A stretch of 53,293 nucleotides of DNA. Origin: an uncultured Verrucomicrobiota bacterium (GTDB taxonomy: Bacteria > Verrucomicrobiota > Kiritimatiellia > RFP12 > UBA1067). The notes under the pieces are model-generated. The model had not been told where the DNA came from and searched no databases. It saw nothing but the letters and a program-made list of their open reading frames with translations. How positions within the stretch are numbered: the stretch's first letter is position 1; each line of letters opens with the position of its first letter. The stretch spans positions 1 to 53,293 of the forward strand of contig CAMAHK010000007.1 of assembly GCA_945834475.1 (NCBI GenBank), in the 5' to 3' direction. A program made the translations under genes and the position numbers. This document shows, one piece after another, positions 31,646-39,679 of this stretch.

Positions 31646-32300
31646 GCACCTTTTCGAGGACCAGCGCGACGACTTCGTCGAGCGTGAGGTCGGAGGAATC
31701 GATCTCGATCGCACCGTCCGCCTTGCGAAGCGGCGCATACTTGCGCGTCGAGTCTATCGCGTCGCGCGCGAGGAGCGAGGCCTTCACCGCCTCGGCCGTC
31801 TGGTTCGCGATACCCTTCTCGACCTCTTCCTTCTGTCGCCGGCGGGCGCGCGCCTCGGCGGACGCCGTGAGGTAAAAACGCGCGGGCGAATCGGGGAAGA
31901 CCGCCGTCGTGATGTCACGTCCCTCGACGACCAGATCGCCGTACTGCGTCATGCCGCGCAGGAGGTCCGTCACCTTGTCGCGCACCGCCTTCACCGTCGC
32001 GACCTGCGAGGCGTGTGCGTTGATCTCGGGCAGGCGGATGCGCTCACCCGGCGCTTCGCCGTCCACGTAGTAGGCGATCGCCCCGTTCTCGGGACGGCAT
32101 TCGATCGTGACCGTCGGTGCGAACGCCGCGACAGCCTCGGGATCTTCGGGGTTGACATTCTTGACGAGCACCTGCCACGTCATGATGCGGTAGAGCGCGC
32201 CGGAATCGACATGCAGGAACCCGAGCGCCTTGCCGACGAGCTTGGAAACGGACGACTTGCCGGCCCCGCTGGGACCGTCAATGGCGATGACCTTAGCCAT
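31629..32300 (-). CDS. cmk: Cytidylate kinase
   Basis: This 223-residue nucleoside monophosphate kinase phosphorylates CMP and dCMP. The P-loop is GPSGAGKS (residues 9-16); VDSGALYR, the GRDITTAVFPDSPARFYLTA segment and the RDAIDSTRKYAPL lid/substrate motif are all typical. It overlaps the antiporter gene by 8 bases upstream and the permease by 17 downstream. Many bacteria have cmk next to rpsA or plsC, which is not the case here. Confidence 0.96.
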   Translation of the reverse strand: MAKVIAIDGPSGAGKSSVSKLVGKALGFLHVDSGALYRIMTWQVLVKNVNPEDPEAVAAFAPTVTIECRPENGAIAYYVDGEAPGERIRLPEINAHASQVATVKAVRDKVTDLLRGMTQYGDLVVEGRDITTAVFPDSPARFYLTASAEARARRRQKEEVEKGIANQTAEAVKASLLARDAIDSTRKYAPLRKADGAIEIDSSDLTLDEVVALVLEKVHEAFG

Positions 32301-33315
32301 GGAAAACCTCCTGATAAATGGTCAGCGAAAGATAAGCGATGAACAAAAGCACCCACAGCGCGCCCTCGCCGCGCGTGACGAGCCCCGCTTCCCGCGGCTT
32401 GCGCCAGTTGATGCCGAAAAGGAAAACGGTCATGGAGATGACAACCAGCGCGACCAGGTCGCGCCCCACGACATAGCCCGTCGAAAAGCCCGTGACCGGC
32501 TCCGCACTCGCCGCCCCCGCCGTACCGACGACACAGAGCGTGTTGAAGAGGTTCGAGCCGACGATATTGCCGAGCACGAGCTCCGACTCGCCCTTGCGCG
32601 CCGCGGCGACCGCCGTCGCGAGCTCTGGAATCGACGTGCCGATCGCGACGATCGTGAGTCCAATCAGGAGTTCGCCGACACCCAGCTGCCGCGCGAGATC
32701 GACCGACCCCCACACAAGCAGATGGCTCGCCCCGACCATCACCCCAAGTCCGACCAAAAGCGCATAAAGCATCCAGACAACCCCGTGCCCTTCACCTTCA
32801 TCTCCACCTGCTTTCTCCCCCTTCTCACGCTCCCCCTTCTTCTGGTCAAACCAGCAGTAGATCGGCATGATGACCGCGAAGACCGCGAGGAGCACAAGGG
32901 ACTCGAACCGTCCGAGCGAACCGTCGCGCAGGAAGAAGATCGAGAAGACCGCCACGGCCGTCATCAGTGGCGCCCCGGCGAAGACAAGCGTCGGCTTGAC
33001 GACGAGCGGCGAGACCATCGCCGCGATGCCGAGAATGCCGGCGACATTGAAGACACAGCTGCCGTAGGCGTTGCCGAGCGACAGGTTCGCGTGGTTGGAG
33101 AGGCTCGAAAAGAGCGACACGCAGAACTCCGGCGCACACGTGCCAAAGCCGATGATCACCATGCCGATGATGAACGGCGAGATGCCGAGCTTGCGGGCGA
33201 GCGCCGAAGCACCGTCCACAAAGAGGTCGCTGGACCACGTCAGCGCGACAAGTCCGCCGACGATGAAAAGTGCCGAAAGCCAGAACGGTATGTTAGTATA
33301 CATGGATTTGCCCAC
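32293..33315 (-). CDS. Calcium/sodium antiporter of the CaCA family (YrbG-like)
   Basis: This 340-residue membrane protein has about ten hydrophobic segments in two inverted halves. Each half carries the alpha-repeat: GFGTCAPEFCVSL then GNAYGSCVFN in the first, and AIGTSIPELATAV then GNIVGSNLFN in the second, where the acidic residues bind the cation. The loop joining the halves is Lys/Glu/Gly-rich and encoded by a hexamer repeat. The start is GTG at 33315 directly after the nnrD stop (TGAGTG); an ATG at 33303 is a possible alternative. It should exchange Ca2+ for Na+ at the inner membrane. Confidence 0.9.
   Translation of the reverse strand: MGKSMYTNIPFWLSALFIVGGLVALTWSSDLFVDGASALARKLGISPFIIGMVIIGFGTCAPEFCVSLFSSLSNHANLSLGNAYGSCVFNVAGILGIAAMVSPLVVKPTLVFAGAPLMTAVAVFSIFFLRDGSLGRFESLVLLAVFAVIMPIYCWFDQKKGEREKGEKAGGDEGEGHGVVWMLYALLVGLGVMVGASHLLVWGSVDLARQLGVGELLIGLTIVAIGTSIPELATAVAAARKGESELVLGNIVGSNLFNTLCVVGTAGAASAEPVTGFSTGYVVGRDLVALVVISMTVFLFGINWRKPREAGLVTRGEGALWVLLFIAYLSLTIYQEVFHG
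32791..32844 (-). repeat. Degenerate 6-base repeat inside the antiporter gene
   Basis: Plus-strand units begin TTCACC, TTCATC, TCCACC and continue as C/T-rich hexamers such as CTCCCC, CTTCTC and CCCCTT. They encode the charged GEREKGEKAGGDEGEG loop between the two halves of the transporter. Confidence 0.5.
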
Positions 33316-34152
33316 TCAAATGTCCAGTTGAACGCGGAACGAGCCGATCTTGGCCGCCGTGTTGGCGATCGACGGATCCATCACCTCCGCGACGACCGCA
33401 TCGGACGCCGCGCCGTGCATCCAGACGGCCGAGGCCGCCGCGAGAAACGGATCGCCCTTCAGGTAGGCCCAACGCGCTGCGATGACGCCCGCAAGGAGGT
33501 CGCCCATGCCACCCATCGCCATAAACGGATTCCCCGTCGCGTTCTCGTAGACGCGCTGGCCGTCGGACGATACGACGAGCGTATGCGCGCCCTTCAGAAC
33601 CACCGTCGCCCCATAACGGTCGACAATCTCACGCGCCGTCGCGAGCCGATCGGCGACGACCTGTTCCTTCGTCCATCCGAGAAGCCGCGCCGCTTCGCCC
33701 TCGTGCGGCGTCAGCACGAGCTCCTGCCCCTTCGCCGGATCATAGCCGTCCGTCCGCCCATACCAGTTGGCGAGAATCGAGAGAGCATCCGCATCAACGA
33801 CAAAACGGCCGTGGGACCCCGAAAGGAGGCGCGAGACGATGACTTCCGTCGAAACCGAGATCCCGAGCCCCATGCCGACGACCGTAACATCGGCCTTCGG
33901 CGGCACGCAGGTCGCCGTGAGCTTCGTGAACGTCGCCTCGGGAAGGAGCGCTCCCGCCGCAATGCGCGAGGCATCCGGCACCGCGAGCTGAACAAGCCCC
34001 GCGCCGCCGACGCGCGCACCAAGACCCGCGATGACCGGCGCATGGATGTAATGTCCGGAACCGCCGACCACCGTCACCGTACCGACCGTGTACTTGTTCG
34101 CAGTCACGGGACGCGCCACGAAGGCGCCTTTGAGCTCTACAGGAAAATTCAT
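33316..34152 (-). CDS. nnrD: ADP-dependent NAD(P)H-hydrate dehydratase
   Basis: This 278-residue protein repairs hydrated NAD(P)H. It has the ribokinase-like fold with TVTVVGGSGHYIHAPVIAGLGA near the N-terminus, LTPHEGEAARLLG, VVLKGAHTLV and the NPFMAMGGMGDLLAGVIAA active-site region. The epimerase domain (NnrE), often fused, is absent. The ATG at 34152 is preferred because it lies 9 bases after a strong TATAAT; an upstream ATG at 34161 directly abuts the -10 and would not be transcribed. The frame further upstream is comEC shadow. It heads a five-gene operon. Confidence 0.92.
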   Translation of the reverse strand: MNFPVELKGAFVARPVTANKYTVGTVTVVGGSGHYIHAPVIAGLGARVGGAGLVQLAVPDASRIAAGALLPEATFTKLTATCVPPKADVTVVGMGLGISVSTEVIVSRLLSGSHGRFVVDADALSILANWYGRTDGYDPAKGQELVLTPHEGEAARLLGWTKEQVVADRLATAREIVDRYGATVVLKGAHTLVVSSDGQRVYENATGNPFMAMGGMGDLLAGVIAARWAYLKGDPFLAAASAVWMHGAASDAVVAEVMDPSIANTAAKIGSFRVQLDI

Positions 34153-34161
34153 ACTCTGCAT

Positions 34162-34170
34162 ATTATACCA
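34162..34170 (-). promoter_or_regulatory. Extended -10 promoter of the nnrD operon (leaderless)
   Basis: TGGTATAAT places TATAAT at 34167-34162, 9 bases before the ATG at 34152. It lies 22 bases after the comEC stop. No ribosome-binding site can exist in so short a leader. Confidence 0.65.
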
Positions 34171-34189
34171 AAACGGCCGATACCCCGCA

Positions 34190-35374
34190 TCAGAGCCGTG
34201 CGTGACGATCCTGCACATGGCGCACCAGATAGGCCAGAAGCCCCAGGGCCACATACCAACCGCCGCACTCGAAGAATCCCCAAGGCGGGATCTCGACAGA
34301 AGCGAACGGCAAACGCGCAACCGCCGAGGCGACGACTACCATCGCCTGTGTCGTCAGGATCGCCAGGTTGTTGAGATGCTCGGCCAACGGCAGCCAGACG
34401 AAACTCAGGAGCAGTCCGAGAATACCTGCCGTCACCGAATAGGCGGCCGTCACGACCAACACCAGATTCGCCAAGATGCCCCCGGGCGTCAGACGTCCGA
34501 AGGTCGCCGCGGCAATCGGCACCCCGGCCGCCCATGCTGCCAGCGTCAAGACAAGTAGCTTCGCCCAGATCCGCCGCGGCAAGCGCACGACGCGGCTCGC
34601 CAGGACCAGCGAGAGCATTACGACAAAGGAAAAGAGCGACCCCACGTTCGTCAGCTGCCCGGGATCGGACACATGGACGACCAGAAACGCGAGAGCCCAA
34701 GCGATCGGCCCGTTGGGACGCCGCCAGACGACCGACGCCGAAAAATAGAAGGTTGCCATCAAAGCAGCGCGCACCGCACTCGGCGGGGAGCCGATCAGGT
34801 AAACATACCCCCAGAGGACCGGAAGCGTCACCGCTCCCTGCCAGCGGTACGGCACGAAGACAAACGCCGCCAAACACATGAGGATCTTGGCCACGACCAT
34901 CACGTGCAGTCCCGAGATCGCAAACACATGAATCGCTCCTGAGTCGACGAAGACCTGCCGAAACTGCGCCGGCAGCCGCTTCCGCTCGCCGAGGAGAATC
35001 GCCTGGTTCAGCGCTGTCAGCTGCGGCGCATGTCCACCCCCCGCCGCCACACGCCGTGAAAGCTCCTGTCGCAACTCAGGAACGCCGGATGCCGTGCTCG
35101 CGCCCTGATGCCGGACCGCCCGCAGCCAGGGCGACTCGCGATAAAGCCGCTCGTTCTGCACCGTTGACTGATAGGCAAGCGCAAGCCCCGCCAGAGCCAC
35201 GGTCAGGAGCCACCAGCCGCGAACGGCGAACCCGTAGCCCAACAGGGCCACGAGGGCCGCCAGGGTCACCGCAACTGGCCAAAGTTCCGCCGCTCGCGGC
35301 AGCAGGAGCGAGCAGCCGATCCCCGCGGCCAGCGCCGCAGAGCCGCATAGCCATTTCAATTCAATCTGATTCAT
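34190..35374 (-). CDS. ComEC/Rec2-type competence membrane protein (competence domain only)
   Basis: This 394-residue protein carries the ComEC competence domain with the LNQAILLGERKRLP, GAIHVFAISGLHV and GSPPSAVRAALMATFY motifs and about ten hydrophobic segments. ComEC forms the inner-membrane channel for DNA uptake. Canonical ComEC has about 700-800 residues with an N-terminal OB-like domain and a C-terminal metallo-beta-lactamase-like nuclease domain; the N-terminal region here is reduced and the nuclease domain is missing. It has its own promoter and an AAAGGAAAAG ribosome-binding site that lies in an inverted repeat. Confidence 0.88.
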   Translation of the reverse strand: MNQIELKWLCGSAALAAGIGCSLLLPRAAELWPVAVTLAALVALLGYGFAVRGWWLLTVALAGLALAYQSTVQNERLYRESPWLRAVRHQGASTASGVPELRQELSRRVAAGGGHAPQLTALNQAILLGERKRLPAQFRQVFVDSGAIHVFAISGLHVMVVAKILMCLAAFVFVPYRWQGAVTLPVLWGYVYLIGSPPSAVRAALMATFYFSASVVWRRPNGPIAWALAFLVVHVSDPGQLTNVGSLFSFVVMLSLVLASRVVRLPRRIWAKLLVLTLAAWAAGVPIAAATFGRLTPGGILANLVLVVTAAYSVTAGILGLLLSFVWLPLAEHLNNLAILTTQAMVVVASAVARLPFASVEIPPWGFFECGGWYVALGLLAYLVRHVQDRHARL

Positions 35375-35376
35375 GT

Positions 35377-35427
35377 CACTTTTCCTTTCGCACCGCTATC
35401 ATACCACAGATGCGAAAAAGAAAAGTG
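35377..35427 (-). promoter_or_regulatory. comEC promoter inside an inverted repeat that covers the ribosome-binding site
   Basis: The -10 is TGGTATGAT with TATGAT at 35403-35398. It sits in the loop of a near-perfect inverted repeat: 35377-35392 (CACTTTTCCTTTCGCA) against 35411-35427 (TGCGAAAAAGAAAAGTG). The right arm as transcribed contains the comEC ribosome-binding site. Only transcripts reading through from upstream would contain both arms. Confidence 0.6.
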
Positions 35428-35445
35428 AAAAATAAGTGAGGAGTC

Positions 35446-36081
35446 CTACCGGGGCACTTCGTCGAAGGTGTCGATGATCATGTCGGGCGAAACCGCGGCG
35501 AGCGTCTCGCGCGCATTCGTTCCCGTAATGGCCACCACGCGCATCTTCGCCGCCTGCGCGGCCTCGATGCCGTTGACCGCATCCTCGAAGACGGTGCAGG
35601 CATCGGGCGAGACACCTAGCCTCCGAGCCGCCTGCAAATAGCAGTCCGGCGCAGGCTTGCCGCGTTCGTAATGCGACGAATCGACGATGCACGCGAAGAA
35701 GGCGCGGATGTCGAGTCCATCCAGCACGTAGTCGACGTTGGCCTTGGATCCGCCGGTGACGACGGCACAGGGGATGCCCGCGGCGCAGGCGGACTGCAGA
35801 AACTCCATCAGGCCCTTCCGCGGCGCGAGATGGGGACGGTAGAGCTCGCGATAAAGGGATTCCTTTTCCTGCATCAGTTCGTCCACGCGCTCCGGCGACT
35901 GGGGCTCGTCAAACATACGGACAATATAGTCCCGCCCCGGAGCCCCCATCCATTCGACGATCTGGCGTTCGGTGAGCTTTCCGCCGTGCCGTCTCGCGAA
36001 TTCGAGCCAGGAGAGCACGTGATACCGGCAATTGTCGACAAGGACGCCGTCCATGTCAAAGAGATAGGCCTTTCCCGCCAT
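35446..36081 (-). CDS. HAD-family hydrolase (beta-phosphoglucomutase-like)
   Basis: This 211-residue protein begins MAGKAYLFDMDGVLVDN with Asp9 as nucleophile and Asp11 as acid/base. VVTGGSKANV, KPAPDCYLQAARRLG and VFEDAVNGIEAAQAAKM complete the subfamily I HAD motifs. It resembles beta-phosphoglucomutases and related sugar-phosphate phosphatases. The start at 36081 lies 5 bases after the stop of the dehydroquinate-synthase-like gene; the upstream frame is shadow. It is the last gene of the long bamA-containing run. Confidence 0.87.
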   Translation of the reverse strand: MAGKAYLFDMDGVLVDNCRYHVLSWLEFARRHGGKLTERQIVEWMGAPGRDYIVRMFDEPQSPERVDELMQEKESLYRELYRPHLAPRKGLMEFLQSACAAGIPCAVVTGGSKANVDYVLDGLDIRAFFACIVDSSHYERGKPAPDCYLQAARRLGVSPDACTVFEDAVNGIEAAQAAKMRVVAITGTNARETLAAVSPDMIIDTFDEVPR

Positions 36082-36086
36082 TGCAC

Positions 36087-37022
36087 TCAGTCCTCGAAGA
36101 AACGGGCGACGCCGGGAAGATGACGGGAATGGCGGGCGCCGTCCAGGGCCCCGCACGCCGCAAGGAGCGCCTTGACCTGGACAAGCTCCTCCGCCTTGCG
36201 CTCGCCCGCCGCGATTTCGCGGTCGAGATCGATGAGCGTACCGATGGCGACGGCATAGCCGTGCGGCAGCTTCCACGTGCTCTTCGGCTCGAGTTCCGCG
36301 GCCGTCGACAGGCCGAAGTCCGTGCCGCCTTTCTTCTGGCGAAGTGCGAACGCGAGGCTCACGAGTTCGGCGAGCGCAGCCGCGTCACGCCGTTGATAGG
36401 CCTCTGCGAGCGGTTGGATTTTCTTCAGCTGCTTAACGTCCTTTGCGACCGCAAGTCGCACCGCTTCGCTGAAACCGGCGCGCCAGACGCCGTCCAGAAC
36501 CGTTGTCGCAAACGCCAGATCGATCAGCACCGCCGCCGGCACGGACGGCACGACGAGCGCGTCCTTCACGAGCGGCGTATTGAGCGCGGCCGTTTCGGCA
36601 AACGCACACCCGAGCATCGCCGCGGGCGTCGTCGGCAGACGCAGGAGCTTCACACCGCCCTTCAGCTGCGCAGCCGCCCAACCCGCGACATCGAGAATCG
36701 TGCCGCCGCCGAGGGCGAGAATGTAATCGTCGGCCGTCAAATCCGCCTTGAGCGCGGCGTCGATGATGCACGTTGCACTCTGGAAGTTATCCATCTTCAC
36801 GCGCTCGCCGCCGGCAATGACGACCGGCGCACCCGCGAGCGTCAGGTTGTGCTCCTTCACATACGCGCCAATGCGCGTACCCAGGCTCTTGGTGCGCTGC
36901 ACGACATTGAGGTCAGCCACCAGCAGAACTTTCGCACGGCCGACGATCTCGGCTAGCTTCGCGCTCGCTCCAAAGACGTCTTCGACGAACTCAACGGGAT
37001 AACTCAAGCAATTCTTCGGCAT
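36087..37022 (-). CDS. 3-dehydroquinate synthase-like protein lacking key metal ligands
   Basis: This 311-residue protein has the fold signature of the dehydroquinate synthase superfamily: YILALGGGTILDVAGWAAAQLKGG (residues 100-123), PTTPAAMLG and GFSEAVRLAV with Glu186. HGYAVAIG near 254 matches the HGEAVA motif. The usual FGHTFGHAIE is replaced by FGLSTAAELE, so the Zn-binding His of that motif is missing, and the SSVGGKTGIN lysine segment reads AETAALN. It is also shorter than AroB. It may be an inactive or repurposed sugar-phosphate cyclase. It overlaps recN by 32 bases. Confidence 0.75.
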   Translation of the reverse strand: MPKNCLSYPVEFVEDVFGASAKLAEIVGRAKVLLVADLNVVQRTKSLGTRIGAYVKEHNLTLAGAPVVIAGGERVKMDNFQSATCIIDAALKADLTADDYILALGGGTILDVAGWAAAQLKGGVKLLRLPTTPAAMLGCAFAETAALNTPLVKDALVVPSVPAAVLIDLAFATTVLDGVWRAGFSEAVRLAVAKDVKQLKKIQPLAEAYQRRDAAALAELVSLAFALRQKKGGTDFGLSTAAELEPKSTWKLPHGYAVAIGTLIDLDREIAAGERKAEELVQVKALLAACGALDGARHSRHLPGVARFFED

Positions 37023-38583
37023 GTTTTCTCACAACACTGGTCAGTTTCTCTCCACCGAGCATCCGTGCGATCTCCGCGACGCGTTCCGCGCCCAAGACCT
37101 CATGTACGCCCGTCCGCGTACGTCCGCCGGAGACGGACTTCGCGACGACAAAATGTCTTTCGCCGTAAACGGCGCTTTGCGGCAGATGCGTAATCGCGAT
37201 CACCTGATGGTTCTTCGCGACCGCACGCATCTTCTCCCCGACGGCCTTGCCGACTTCGCCGCCGATGTTCGCGTCGATCTCGTCGAAGACCATCGTGCCG
37301 CACGCTTCGCCCGACGCAGCATCCGCCAGCACGACCTTCGCCGCCAGCATCACGCGCGCGATTTCGCCCGAGGACGCAATCGCCGCGAGGGGACGCGCCG
37401 ATTCGCCTGGATTCGGCTCAAAGAGGTAGACGACGCGATCGAGTCCCGTCGGTCCCGGCTCGGCCCGCTCGAGCGTCACACCGAACTTCGCCTGAAGGAA
37501 CCCGAGTCCGTGCAGCTCCGCCGTGATCGCCTTCGCAAGTTTCGCGCCCGCCTTCGCGCGCGCCTTCGAGAGCGCGTCGCCGACCGCCTTCACCTCGGCT
37601 TCCGCCACGGCAATCGCGCGATCAAGTTCGGCAATCCTCGCATCGCGATTCTCCGCCGCGTCGAGCTTTGCCTGCTTCTCGTCCAGAAGCGCCATCAACT
37701 CGGCGACGGTTGTCGCGTGATACTTGCGCTTCAGCCTGCTAACGACCGTGAGCCGCGCGTCGAGCGCCGCCAGATCCTCATCGCCCAAGTCGATCCGCGA
37801 GACGGCGTCCGCAATCGTGCGCGACAGTTCCTGAAGGCGGAGCGCGATGTCGTCCGCCTCCGTCGCCCACTCGGCCGCCGCGGGAAAATGCCGCGCCGTC
37901 GCGGCGAACTTCGGCTGGAGGGACGAAAGAATCTCCGAGACGCCGCGGTCACCGCCCAGCGCCTCCGTGATCTCGTTCGCGTGCGCGACGATTTCCTCCT
38001 GATGCGCTGCCGCAGCATGACGCTCGGCAATCGTCTCGTCCTCTTCGGAAAGATCGGCCGCCTTGAGTTCCTCGACCTGGAATCGCAGGAAGTCCAGCTC
38101 GTCCTCGCCCAGCGCCGACGCGATCGCCGCACGATCGCCCTTCAGCTTCGCATACGCGCCGTAGGCCTTTTCGTAGGCCATGCGACTGACGTTGCCGAAC
38201 TCATCGAGCGTCTTGCGCTGGAAATCTTCGTCGAGAAGGCGCTGGTTCGCGCGCGGACCATGGATGTCGACGAGCCGATGCGCGAAGGCCTTCAACTCGG
38301 CAATCGTGACAGACTCGTCGTCGATCCAGGCGCGGGACCGTCCTTCGCGCGTCACCGTGCGGCGCACGGTCTTGCCGTCGAACACGGCCTCGACTTCGGC
38401 TTCCGCCGCGCCGTCGCGGACGGACGACGCCTCGGCGCGCCCGCCCAACACGAGGTCGAGCGCGCCCATCAGGACGGACTTGCCCGCACCCGTCTCGCCG
38501 GTCAGAACATTGAGTCCCGGACCGAAAGCGATTTCGGTCCGTTCGACAATGGCCAGATTGGATACCTTGAGATGTGTCAGCAT
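36991..38583 (-). CDS. recN: DNA repair protein RecN
   Basis: This 530-residue SMC-like ATPase acts in double-strand-break repair. Walker A is GETGAGKS (residues 29-36), long coiled coils occupy about 150-370, and the C-terminal half carries IASSGEIARVMLA (signature) and MVFDEIDANIGGEVG (Walker B/D-loop). Length is close to the usual 550. The start at 38583 has no good ribosome-binding site, and a perfect small hairpin lies directly in front of it. Lies 34 bases after asd. Confidence 0.95.
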   Translation of the reverse strand: MLTHLKVSNLAIVERTEIAFGPGLNVLTGETGAGKSVLMGALDLVLGGRAEASSVRDGAAEAEVEAVFDGKTVRRTVTREGRSRAWIDDESVTIAELKAFAHRLVDIHGPRANQRLLDEDFQRKTLDEFGNVSRMAYEKAYGAYAKLKGDRAAIASALGEDELDFLRFQVEELKAADLSEEDETIAERHAAAAHQEEIVAHANEITEALGGDRGVSEILSSLQPKFAATARHFPAAAEWATEADDIALRLQELSRTIADAVSRIDLGDEDLAALDARLTVVSRLKRKYHATTVAELMALLDEKQAKLDAAENRDARIAELDRAIAVAEAEVKAVGDALSKARAKAGAKLAKAITAELHGLGFLQAKFGVTLERAEPGPTGLDRVVYLFEPNPGESARPLAAIASSGEIARVMLAAKVVLADAASGEACGTMVFDEIDANIGGEVGKAVGEKMRAVAKNHQVIAITHLPQSAVYGERHFVVAKSVSGGRTRTGVHEVLGAERVAEIARMLGGEKLTSVVRKHAEELLELSR

Positions 38584-38588
38584 GGAAA

Positions 38589-38605
38589 TCGGACTTCACG
38601 TCCGA
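38589..38605 (-). repeat. Perfect hairpin between asd and recN
   Basis: TCGGAC (38589-38594) and GTCCGA (38600-38605) form a 6-bp stem with a 5-base loop. It begins 5 bases upstream of the recN start codon, so it could hamper ribosome access. CGGACTT within it matches the heptamer unit of the repeats at 41100-41127. Confidence 0.6.
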
Positions 38606-38617
38606 GACCCGCGCGAC

Positions 38618-39631
38618 TTAGACGAGGCCGCGCTTGATGAGGTGCTCGGCGATTTCGACCGCATTGAGCGCCGCGCCGCGGAGGAGCTGGTCGCCCGAGA
38701 CGAACATCTCAAGGCCCTTGTTATCGTCACGCGAGATGTCGCGGCGGATGCGGCCGGCGAGCACGTCGTACTTCGCCGTCGCGTCGAGCGGCATCGGATA
38801 ACCGCCGTTGAGCGGATCATCGACGACGCGCACACCCTCGCAGCCCTTCAGGATCTCACGCGCCTCTTCGGGCGTGATATCGTTCTCGAACTCGAGATTC
38901 AGCGACTCGGAGTGGGCGCGGGCGATCGGCACGCGCACGCACGTGCAGGAGAGGCGGAGCTCCGGGTGGTGGAGCATCTTGCGCGCCTCGTTGCGCATCT
39001 TGAGCTCTTCGAGCGTGTACCAGTTGGTCTCGTCGAACTTGTCGATGTGCGGGATGAGGTTGTACATGAGCTGGTGCTGGAACGCTTTGACCGTGAGCGA
39101 CTCACCCTTCGCGTAGGCGTGGATCTGGTCCTCAAGCTCGTTGAGGCCGGGGGCACCGGCGCCCGACGCGGCCTGGTAGGTCGCGGCGACGAGGCGCTTG
39201 AGGCCCTTCGCCTTGTGCAGCGGCGCGACCGCCTCGAGCATGATCGCCGTCGTGCAATTCGGATTCGCGATGACGCCCTTGTTCCAGTCGAGGTCCTCGG
39301 GATTCACCTGCGGCACCACGAGCGGGACTTCCGGATCCTGGCGGAACGCGCGGGAGTTGTCGATCATCTTCGCGCCCGCCTTGACGCAGGCGTCCTTGAG
39401 CTGGATGGCGACATCCGTCTTGCCGGCGAAGAGCACGATGTCGAGACCGTTGAAGCAGTTCTCGTCAGCTTTCTTGACATGGTATGTCTCGCCGAGAATC
39501 TGCTCGTCACGTTCGCGGCTCGCGAACACCTGCACCTCCCCGTTCATCGGGAAGTTGCGCTCCTTCAGGCACTTGATCATCTCGGTGCCGACCGCACCGA
39601 CGCCAACCAGACCAACGTTGTACTTTTTCAT
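38618..39631 (-). CDS. asd: Aspartate-semialdehyde dehydrogenase
   Basis: This 337-residue NADP-dependent enzyme makes aspartate semialdehyde for lysine/diaminopimelate, threonine and methionine. The nucleotide-binding motif is GLVGVGAVGTEMI; the catalytic Cys126 is in NPNCTTAIM; the substrate motifs ATYQAASGAG and CVRVPIARAHSE follow. It lies between the porin and recN genes in the bamA run. Its partner hom is at 21248. There is no obvious strong ribosome-binding site. Confidence 0.97.
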   Translation of the reverse strand: MKKYNVGLVGVGAVGTEMIKCLKERNFPMNGEVQVFASRERDEQILGETYHVKKADENCFNGLDIVLFAGKTDVAIQLKDACVKAGAKMIDNSRAFRQDPEVPLVVPQVNPEDLDWNKGVIANPNCTTAIMLEAVAPLHKAKGLKRLVAATYQAASGAGAPGLNELEDQIHAYAKGESLTVKAFQHQLMYNLIPHIDKFDETNWYTLEELKMRNEARKMLHHPELRLSCTCVRVPIARAHSESLNLEFENDITPEEAREILKGCEGVRVVDDPLNGGYPMPLDATAKYDVLAGRIRRDISRDDNKGLEMFVSGDQLLRGAALNAVEIAEHLIKRGLV

Positions 39632-39679
39632 CTTTGCTTTATCTTGTGGATTGTGAAAGGGTTTCCTCCCCCTGACACA

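Noticed and set aside
32230-34374. A 714-codon plus-strand frame opposite the cmk-CaCA-nnrD region
   Set aside because: It has very high Arg/Asp/His content and crosses three real genes, so it is a codon-bias artefact.
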